From the IMG/VR virus record IMGVR_UViG_3300015241_000015, positions 17,926 through 81,925 of that record: DNA of 64,000 bases, one strand, 5' to 3'. The stretch is from a virus. The translations under genes and the position numbers were made by a program. The first letter of the stretch is position 1. Each line of letters starts with the position of its first letter. The notes under the pieces are model-generated. The model made no database searches, was not told where the DNA came from, and was given only the letters and a program-made list of their open reading frames with translations. This document shows, one piece after another, positions 41,174 through 47,488 of this stretch.

Positions 41174-42361
41174 ATGGCGTGGACTTGTAACGATTGCGGA
41201 CTAGTACGAGAGAAACCCGAGAAGCGCATCCCCACAGGCTGGAAGAAAATCCCGGCGCATGAAACTCGACTGGAGGCGCTCTACTGCCACGCCTGCCTCT
41301 TGAAGCGCTACTCCCTGCGCGCCATTACCATTCCCGTGGCTTCACCACTGGACTGCGACTGGAAAGAACTGGACGCCAAGCTGGCATCGATGTGGCAAAT
41401 GACCACCCAGATGTCCAACTGGATCATGACGCAACTCTACTCCCGCGATACCATGCGCGTGAACTCGACAGACAAGCTTGCGCCCATGCCGCGCATTTAT
41501 CTCTACCCAGAACTGCGAGTCAAGTGGCCGCAGATGCCCAGCCAATGCACGGCCAGCCTGGAGCAAAGCGTAAGCAAAAAATATCGGGCGCTCCGTCGCT
41601 TCGTGATTGGAAGCTACAGTAAGAGCCTGCCGTCAATGCGCTACCCGACTCCCTTCCCGATCCCAGCCCAGGGCTGGTCGGTGTTCATCGACAACCAATG
41701 TCCGGTGGTCAGTGTGCGGATTGGGGATAGCCGAATGAAACTGCGATTGCGGGGTGGATTCCGCTATCGCCGGCAACTCGGAGCCGTGAAGGAAATGATC
41801 TCGGGCGCGGCCATGACCGGGGAGTTGGCCATCTTCCGCAATCGCGATGAGATTCTGGTCAAACTGGTGGCGTGGTTGCCGCGGCTGGCGCAGAAGAAAC
41901 GCGATGGCGACCTGATAGTCCGCACCACCAAAGAGTCTCTCCTATGCGCGCTCAACGCCAAAGATGAGGTGTTATGGAATTACAACGCCGATCATATCCT
42001 CAAATGGCAGAGCGAACACCGCCGCCGACTGCAACGTTGGGCAGAAGACCAAAAATATGAGCAGCGCCCGGTTCCAACCTTCGCCGCATGGCGCGAGATT
42101 ATGGTGGAGAGGCAACGCGACCGGATGGACAGCGCTTGTCATCAAATCGCGGCGCAACTGATCGGCTACGCGGCCCGCCGCAATTTCGCGCAAGTGATCT
42201 ACGACGATTCAGATACTTCGTTCGCGGCCGAGTTCACATATTTCAAATTGCGGCAATTGATTGAGGAGAAAGCAAATTATGAGGGGATAATTTTTATTCA
42301 CGCAAATCAGGCCACATCTGTTGTAAAATCTGAAACGTTGCCGGACAAGGCAACTGAATAA
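41174..42361 (+). CDS. Cas12/TnpB-like protein, predicted nuclease-dead
   Basis: A 395-aa protein. N-terminal zinc pair C5/C8 and C38/C41; a REC/WED-like middle with YPELRVKWPQMPS and SLPSMRYPTPFPIP, as in small type V effectors; then a RuvC-like half. RuvC-I region LIVRTTKESLLCAL (about 247-260) has no Asp at the catalytic position; RuvC-II reads VIYDDS (341-346) with Asp where Glu is usual. EFTYFKLRQLIEEKANYEGI (353-372) is the typical following helix. The protein stops 23 residues later, without the zinc ribbon and RuvC-III Asp. Family by eye only; a dead RNA-guided DNA binder is inferred. Confidence 0.75.
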   Translation: MAWTCNDCGLVREKPEKRIPTGWKKIPAHETRLEALYCHACLLKRYSLRAITIPVASPLDCDWKELDAKLASMWQMTTQMSNWIMTQLYSRDTMRVNSTDKLAPMPRIYLYPELRVKWPQMPSQCTASLEQSVSKKYRALRRFVIGSYSKSLPSMRYPTPFPIPAQGWSVFIDNQCPVVSVRIGDSRMKLRLRGGFRYRRQLGAVKEMISGAAMTGELAIFRNRDEILVKLVAWLPRLAQKKRDGDLIVRTTKESLLCALNAKDEVLWNYNADHILKWQSEHRRRLQRWAEDQKYEQRPVPTFAAWREIMVERQRDRMDSACHQIAAQLIGYAARRNFAQVIYDDSDTSFAAEFTYFKLRQLIEEKANYEGIIFIHANQATSVVKSETLPDKATE

Positions 42362-42374
42362 AAGAAGAATTTTC

Positions 42375-42492
42375 ATGCTACCGACAAGCTGAGCTGCGGA
42401 ACCGTCTGATACGTTTACCGATCAGCCGCGAGCAGAGAAGCCGCTAAGCGCTACGGATATCGTCCCTTGTGGATGCGGCCCGTAGGGTGACC
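42375..42492 (+). ncRNA. tracr-like guide-scaffold RNA, copy A
   Basis: Begins 14 bp after the Cas12-like stop. About 80% identical by eye to copy B at 44470. Predicted stems: CCGT/ACGG (42402-42405 with 42453-42456), CTGA/TCAG (42406-42409 with 42422-42425) and GTCC/GGAT (42462-42465 with 42471-42474); the last two show compensatory changes against copy B. The 3' end CCCGTAGGGTGACC (42479-42492) is an imperfect antirepeat to the 12-bp array repeat. Confidence 0.75.
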
Positions 42493-43364
42493 TTTTGACA
42501 ACTCAATATGGGCGCTCCGGGGTCCCTAGGTCACTGCGGGGGAACTCTTGGGGTGATAATCGTGGTCGCCTCGGTTCGACTCTGTGCAGTCACTTCGGGG
42601 ACGACTGGTGCGGTCACTTCGGGGATAACCGCCATCGTCACCTCTGGCATTGCTCTTAAATGAAAATCGCTCACCTCGGGTGACGCGCTCTAGGGATCGT
42701 GGTCACTGCGGGTAAAAACGGATGATGGTCGCCTCGGGCTTGACGATTTCGATCACTTCGGGTTGCTGTTGGGATGGTCGCTTCGGGGACGACTGGCGCG
42801 GGTCACCTCGGGTCGACTGGCAAGGCGTCACTTCGGGTCTATCAGATTTGGTCGCCTCGGGGCCGTATCTTCGCTGCTATATTCAAGCGGTTACCTCGGG
42901 TATGTGTCTGTGTTCTTGACTGCGCCTACTGGTCCACTTCGGGACGATGCGACCATGGTCATCTCGGGAAATGTGCCGAGGTCACTTCGGGTTGAGCCTG
43001 ATGGCCCAAAAGTCACCTCGGGATAATCTGTGTGGCTGTCCTTCAATCCAATGGTCACCTCGGTATGGCGCCTGAGCAGTTCACCTCGGGCCAGAGTACC
43101 ACTGCCAACAGTTCTGGTCACCTCGGGCCGGATGCTTTCAATCGATGGTCACCTCGGGACAGGCAAGGTCACTTCGGGTACACCCTGAACCGTCTTTACC
43201 ACTGGCAAAAATCTGGTCACCTCGGGACGCGGTCAAGCCATAAGCGGTCACTTCGGGAGGTCACTTCGGGAAAAGCGACCAATGCAGTCACCTCGGGATA
43301 TCCTCGGATCTAGCAACGGTCACTTCGGGATGGAGGGAAGTCATTGGCTCATTTGGCCAAAGCA

Positions 43365-43402
43365 CCCGTGAGGTGACCTAAATACAAAATGGTTACCTCG
43401 GG
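43365..43402 (+). repeat. antirepeat-loop-repeat hairpin 1
   Basis: CCCGTGAGGTGACC, 12-nt loop TAAATACAAAAT, GGTTACCTCGGG: a fold-back of repeat on antirepeat, as in a single-guide RNA handle. Confidence 0.8.
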
Positions 43403-43438
43403 AGTAGGGATATGGTCTTCTCTCTCAAAGTAGCGGCA

Positions 43439-43474
43439 CCTGAGGTGACCTAAAGACAATTCGGTCACTTCGGG
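43439..43474 (+). repeat. antirepeat-loop-repeat hairpin 2
   Basis: CCTGAGGTGACC, loop TAAAGACAATTC, GGTCACTTCGGG. The loop matches those of the hairpins at 43365 and 44647-44758. Confidence 0.8.
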
Positions 43475-43770
43475 GCAATGATACATCAAGGTCACTTCGG
43501 GAAGAAAATGGCCAGGAAACGCTAGCGCCATTGGGTCACTTCGGGGAGGCGCTCCTTTCAAAAGAAACAAAACTGGTCACTTCGGGAAGGATTCGTACAA
43601 GGCCCGGTCACTTCGGGAACGTTGGCACATGGGTCACTTCGGGAGTATTGCAATTTGGTCACTTCGGGTTATGCCCATGTCGATATGGGTTGGTCACTTC
43701 GGGCTAAGCGCGATTGAAGGTCACTTCGGGATGAGACTATACCTCTTGACGGCCATGACACAATCAAGTC

Positions 43771-44373
43771 ATGGCCAAGCCACTCATCAACGATACCCAC
43801 GGCAATACTTGGCGAGTGTCCGCTGACATTGCCGGAACTCTTCTGGCAACCTTCGTCGCCAGCCAATCCACCATCCCGCTCTACATGTCCGAACGAAGCG
43901 CGCCGGAGACGGTGTACGAAGTAAAGATCCTGCCCAACGGCTTCATTGGAACTTTCTTGGTTCCTAACGCCAAGACCCATGGAGCGAGCGAAGTATGGCT
44001 GGACACCCCTGATCCGACCATCTTCTACTTCTTGCAAATCAAAGGCGGGATACTGCAAGTGCAAATCAATCAGCCCTTCGGAACCCCGCTGGTGGCCGGC
44101 CAACTCTACCAGAACGATGGAACTACACCGATCGCACTCCAGCCTGGCGGGATTGGAACGCCGGTGACTATGCCGGTCCAGACTCAAGGCGAAAACCTGG
44201 GGCTATGGGTGGCGGGTTGTGGGCACTGGTTCACCAACTGGGATATTTTCTCAGCACAGATCTCGGGGCAGACCTCGGCTCTGATATGCTGCCCAGTGTG
44301 CTATTACATTCAGCGGGTGATTACGCCGTACTCGTTGATCCACACCGACGCCAACATGATTATTTTTGCGTGA
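43771..44373 (+). CDS. conserved hypothetical protein between the two guide-RNA loci
   Basis: A 200-aa protein, beta-rich N-terminal half and a C-terminal CGHWFTNWD...ICCPVCYYIQRVITPY block. That end is shared by a phage family I know only as hypothetical. It starts 40 bp after the last repeat of the main array and is followed at its stop by another repeat (44374), so it lies inside the RNA-guided locus or interrupts it. Confidence 0.75.
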   Translation: MAKPLINDTHGNTWRVSADIAGTLLATFVASQSTIPLYMSERSAPETVYEVKILPNGFIGTFLVPNAKTHGASEVWLDTPDPTIFYFLQIKGGILQVQINQPFGTPLVAGQLYQNDGTTPIALQPGGIGTPVTMPVQTQGENLGLWVAGCGHWFTNWDIFSAQISGQTSALICCPVCYYIQRVITPYSLIHTDANMIIFA

Positions 44374-44385
44374 AGTCACTTCGGG
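44374..44385 (+). repeat. isolated array repeat
   Basis: AGTCACTTCGGG immediately after the stop of the gene at 43771, one mismatch from the array repeat. Confidence 0.75.
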
Positions 44386-44469
44386 CGGTGGTCTTGGGAT
44401 GCGGCAGAGCAGGCACGAAAAAGCCTGGAGCCGCTCGCGAAGATGTAAGTGAATGAAAATGAACTTTTT

Positions 44470-44588
44470 ATGCTACCGACAAGCTGAGCCGCATCACCGT
44501 CTGGAACGTTTACCGACCAGCCGCTCGCGGAGAAGCCGACAAGCGTCACGGATATCAGCCACTTACGGCTGCGGCCCGTGAGGTGACC
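44470..44588 (+). ncRNA. tracr-like guide-scaffold RNA, copy B
   Basis: Second copy of the scaffold RNA. Stems CTGG/CCAG (44501-44504 with 44517-44520) and AGCC/GGCT (44557-44560 with 44567-44570) replace A's CTGA/TCAG and GTCC/GGAT pair for pair. The 3' end CCCGTGAGGTGACC (44575-44588) is followed by loop TAAAGATCAAAC and repeat GGTTACCTCGGG (44601-44612): body, antirepeat, loop, repeat, spacer in one transcript order. Confidence 0.75.
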
Positions 44589-44758
44589 TAAAGATCAAAC
44601 GGTTACCTCGGGATCACGGTCTTGGATGTGATCCTCCATCCCGTTATCCGTGAGGTGACCTAAAGACAATTCGGTCACTTCGGGCAGGACTATCTGCCGG
44701 TCGCTTTCAAGCGTGACGGCCCCCTGAGGTGACCTAAAGACAAAATGGTTACCTCGGG
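44575..44758 (+). CRISPR. second, short CRISPR-like array of hairpin repeats
   Basis: Three antirepeat-loop-repeat units: repeats at 44601-44612, 44673-44684 and 44747-44758, antirepeats ending at 44588, 44660 and 44734, each loop exactly 12 nt (TAAAGA-NNNNNN). Unique sequence of 34-36 nt follows the first two repeats. No gene fits here. Confidence 0.7.
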
Positions 44759-44834
44759 TGAAGGAGATGCAAAGGAAGCCGGACTCTACCGGTAGAGGCT
44801 GAAATGCCGATAGAGGCCACAGAGGCAGAACTCC

Positions 44835-45380
44835 ATGGCGGAATTTGAACCAGCGGTGAAGATCGTTCTGAAGCACGAAGGCGGTTTCCAGATTGATCCA
44901 AATGACGACGGGAACTGGACGGGCGGCATAAAGGGGCGCGGAGAATTAAAAGGAACTAATCACGGCATATCTGCGGCATCCTATCCAGCCGAAAATATAA
45001 AAACACTAACAGAAGATCGCGCCAAGGAAATCTATCTGCGCGACTATTGGCTCGATGGGCAGTATCAATCGCTCAAGTCTCAGGATGTCGCCAACAAGCT
45101 GCTCGATTTGTCAGTAACCATGCAGGGGAAAGGCTCGATCGGGTCAGCCATCCGGCTGTTGCAGAAGGCCATCAATGCTTTGTATATGGACGGGCAGGCT
45201 CCTGTGATTGTCGATGGCAGTTGGGGAGCGAGCACTCAGACGGCCGCCAACGCTCTCGATGCGGCGGATCTACTGGCGGCGCTCAAGGATCAGGCGGTCG
45301 GCCACTACCGGCAGATTGCCGAGATGTATCCGCGCAAGGCGGTCTATTTAAAAGGCTGGGAGAAACGAGTTCTTGCATGA
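44835..45380 (+). CDS. endolysin, GH108 muramidase with peptidoglycan-binding domain
   Basis: A 181-aa protein. Glycoside hydrolase 108 domain with catalytic E15 in LKHEGGFQIDPND, then KEIYLRDYW; C-terminal PG_binding_3-type half (AIRLLQKAINALY...VDGSWGASTQTAAN). Cleaves the glycan chain at lysis. No signal peptide, so it needs a holin; the membrane protein at 46383 is the nearest candidate. Confidence 0.9.
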   Translation: MAEFEPAVKIVLKHEGGFQIDPNDDGNWTGGIKGRGELKGTNHGISAASYPAENIKTLTEDRAKEIYLRDYWLDGQYQSLKSQDVANKLLDLSVTMQGKGSIGSAIRLLQKAINALYMDGQAPVIVDGSWGASTQTAANALDAADLLAALKDQAVGHYRQIAEMYPRKAVYLKGWEKRVLA

Positions 45381-45395
45381 AAGTGAAAAGTATGG

Positions 45396-45423
45396 TTGAT
45401 TTAGATGAGACTTAGCTTACACT
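45396..45423 (+). promoter_or_regulatory. promoter for a probably leaderless gene
   Basis: TTGATT (45396-45401), 16 bp, TACACT (45418-45423). The expected transcription start falls on the ATG at 45430, which has no ribosome site. Confidence 0.5.
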
Positions 45424-45429
45424 GTGCAA

Positions 45430-45699
45430 ATGAACGACGTTGAACTTACCCCGCCAGTTGAAATTCCTCCACTAGAAATAGCCCCGATCCCGCCCACACT
45501 CAAAGACGCAGCCGTGCTGATTGAAGAGATTGCCCACCATTTACGGCATTTCGTGAAGCATGACTTGCCAGTACTCGAAAGGCAAGGGCACGATTTCGCA
45601 GTCAGCGTGAAACACAAATTTTCCAACTGGCTGGCCGAGGCTGATGCCTATCTGGCCGCCGAGTCGCCAGTAGAAGTAGCGCCAACGGTGGAGTCTTAG
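45430..45699 (+). CDS. hypothetical protein
   Basis: An 89-aa protein: Pro-rich N-terminus, central amphipathic helix (HHLRHFVKHDLPVLERQG), Ala-rich end. No ribosome site. Between endolysin and packaging genes. Function unknown. Confidence 0.65.
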   Translation: MNDVELTPPVEIPPLEIAPIPPTLKDAAVLIEEIAHHLRHFVKHDLPVLERQGHDFAVSVKHKFSNWLAEADAYLAAESPVEVAPTVES

Positions 45700-45733
45700 A
45701 CTCCTCTTAGGCAACAGAAAGAAGAACGACTTT

Positions 45734-46123
45734 ATGGCAATTCCCTCCTTGAATCCCTACCTTGCTCCCAGTCTGGTATGCCCGGCCTGTGGCGATGTAA
45801 TCGCTCCTGAAGTAGCCCGGATGAACAAGCACCGCGTATCGGAAGTTGTTTATCTATGCGCCAATCCCGCAACCAATTGCGCCTGGAAGGTGAACGTATC
45901 GTTGCAGCATGTTGCGGGCGAGATGACATCGATCGCGCCGACGGACCTCGAAGATCGGCGGAATCAGGCCATGCAGTTCGCGGAGTTCCGCACCAAGCGC
46001 GAAGCCCAAATCAGCCAACTGATCGCCATTCTGCCCAAGCTACTCAAGGTCGCGGACTTGGCCTTGGATACGGCGGAACTGTCTGCCGAGATAGAACAGA
46101 CGGCCGTCGAAGTCGGCATATGA
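45734..46123 (+). CDS. zinc-ribbon hypothetical protein
   Basis: A 129-aa protein. CPACGDV and later CANPATNCAW give a zinc ribbon; the second half is a helix. ATGA overlap with the next gene. Function unknown. Confidence 0.75.
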   Translation: MAIPSLNPYLAPSLVCPACGDVIAPEVARMNKHRVSEVVYLCANPATNCAWKVNVSLQHVAGEMTSIAPTDLEDRRNQAMQFAEFRTKREAQISQLIAILPKLLKVADLALDTAELSAEIEQTAVEVGI

Positions 46124-46386
46124 AAATCGTAGACCTACGGGGCAATCCCTTACAGGAAGGGGACGCGGTGGCTCTACAAGTTGGCGAACGCCAATGTCTA
46201 GGACGGGTCGACAAACTGGATCCCATCCTCGACCGCGGTCCTTATGGCGGTGGCGTTCACGTAGTCATCTCTGTCCAGGTGACTTTCCCGGTGCCGCCAG
46301 GCCATCCTGAGATACCCGTATTTCTCACCGTGGATCCGATTGTCAAACCCAACAAAGACACAATGCTGGTGGTCTCAGAGGCATGA
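46120..46386 (+). CDS. hypothetical beta-rich protein
   Basis: An 88-aa protein, KOW/SH3-like strands (LRGNPLQEGDAVALQVGERQ). Coupled at both ends by short overlaps. Function unknown. Confidence 0.75.
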   Translation: MKIVDLRGNPLQEGDAVALQVGERQCLGRVDKLDPILDRGPYGGGVHVVISVQVTFPVPPGHPEIPVFLTVDPIVKPNKDTMLVVSEA

Positions 46387-46865
46387 CCCAAGTCTACATA
46401 GCGCTAGCCGTAATTGCCGGTGTGGCCGTAGGGGCTTTTCTGTTGCTGATGGGATTGTTCTTCTGGTATCTGCTGCGCACCATGAAGGAAGTCCAGAAGT
46501 CGATTGGGGAGTTTGTCCGAGCCTTGGACCCGCTGGTTCGTACCGGAGCCCTTCAGACCCTCTCTTCATCCTCAGCCACCATGGTCGACATCGGGCAACG
46601 AATGCTGAAATCCATGGGCGCCATCAACGTCACAGTGGCCGCCTTCAATAAAGCCTTCTTCTCGAAAGAAGCTCTTACAGGGATGATTACCGAACCTCCC
46701 GTGGACGACTACGCCTCGCCTGAAGAATCTTTAAACATTGAATACAGCGAAGAGACGGCGGCTTTGCATGAGCGTCAAGATTCCTTGCGCAAGCAGGGCA
46801 TCGAGACCGACGAGAGCCGGATTCCCGCGCCGGCCTCAAACAAGATGTACGGGAGCAATGTGTAA
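46383..46865 (+). CDS. membrane protein, holin candidate
   Basis: A 160-aa protein. One strong membrane segment (about 5-30), then coiled coil (MKEVQKSIGEFVRAL) and a hydrophilic tail. DUF948-like layout. As the nearest membrane protein to the endolysin it could be a holin-like factor, but the long cytoplasmic tail is unusual for that. Confidence 0.7.
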   Translation: MTQVYIALAVIAGVAVGAFLLLMGLFFWYLLRTMKEVQKSIGEFVRALDPLVRTGALQTLSSSSATMVDIGQRMLKSMGAINVTVAAFNKAFFSKEALTGMITEPPVDDYASPEESLNIEYSEETAALHERQDSLRKQGIETDESRIPAPASNKMYGSNV

Positions 46866-47488
46866 TGGCGCCCAAAAAAGGAACAAAGCGGCCAAATCGC
46901 CAGCCGTCCGTATACCGTTCCACCTCTGCTAACCTACGCCGCCATGCCCTACACAAGCTAGGCCGGTCGATTGAAGAAATCGCCATAGAGGAAGGTGTCC
47001 GGCCCGCCGCCATAGCCCGCTCGATTGAATCGGTCGACACCATGCGCTTACTGAATACCCCGGAAGTCATGACGGCGGAGATGATCAATTCGGTGATAGG
47101 GCGAAAGCTGAAATATGATCAGGCGCTCGAAGCCGCGCTGGATGCCGTGATCGTAGGGAAAAAGGGTACGACTACCCCCAACCACAATATCAGGCTCAGG
47201 GCGGTGGCCGAAGTCCGGCAAATGGTCAAGGCCCTCCAGCCCCGCGGCGGTGGGATCAACCTAAACGTCAACAACAGTTCTTCCGCTCTGAGTTCCTCGA
47301 TCGCTTCTTCCGATACCCGATTCATAGGCTTTGAAGAACGGCTGCGCGAAGTCCGCGCCCAGATAGACCAGCACAATCAACTTCCACCTCCCGACTCCAT
47401 AGCGGCGCCGGAAGCCGATAACGAAATTGAAGAGGACGAGGTAGAAGATGGGACAACTAATCCCCAGGGCGAATCCGCATCTGAATGA
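46865..47488 (+). CDS. terS: terminase small subunit
   Basis: A 207-aa protein. HTH at about 34-55 (SIEEIAIEEGVRPAAIARSIES) for packaging-site recognition, then a helical oligomerisation part and an acidic C-terminus. Assigned mainly by position immediately upstream of, and overlapping, the large subunit by 41 bp. Confidence 0.8.
   Translation: MAPKKGTKRPNRQPSVYRSTSANLRRHALHKLGRSIEEIAIEEGVRPAAIARSIESVDTMRLLNTPEVMTAEMINSVIGRKLKYDQALEAALDAVIVGKKGTTTPNHNIRLRAVAEVRQMVKALQPRGGGINLNVNNSSSALSSSIASSDTRFIGFEERLREVRAQIDQHNQLPPPDSIAAPEADNEIEEDEVEDGTTNPQGESASE

Larger units (their letters stand above)
42529..43730 (+). CRISPR. atypical CRISPR-like array of 12-bp repeats
   Basis: Thirty-eight copies of GGTCACYTCGGG (about half exact, the rest 1-3 changes) on one strand, separated by 1-36 nt unique spacers. 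Runs of 12-13 nt spacers occur in the left part. Left repeats are more degenerate (GGTCACTGCGGG, GGTCGCCTCGGT); from 43463 on all nine read GGTCACTTCGGG. Two repeats (43391, 43463) are preceded by their own antirepeat and a 12-nt loop. Irregular spacing and repeat length are unlike known CRISPR arrays; no cas1/cas2 is present. Confidence 0.7.

Noticed and set aside
42529-43730. Array as repressor stoperators, partition site or iterons
   Set aside because: Dense same-strand repeats could bind a protein, but the antirepeat RNA, the conserved loops and the Cas12-like gene are explained only by an RNA-guided reading. The alternative is kept as a test.
42529-43730. TIGR-type array
   Set aside because: TIGR arrays have regular short spacers and a Nop-domain Tas protein; here spacing is irregular and the protein is Cas12-like.
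42700-43830. Reading frames across the array giving repeated VTSG or GHFG-like peptides
   Set aside because: They arise from the 12-bp repeat; spacing is not a multiple of three and stops intervene, with no ribosome sites.
41174-44758. Tn7-like CAST with Cas12k
   Set aside because: The dead effector would fit, but no tnsB, tnsC, tniQ or terminal repeats are present.
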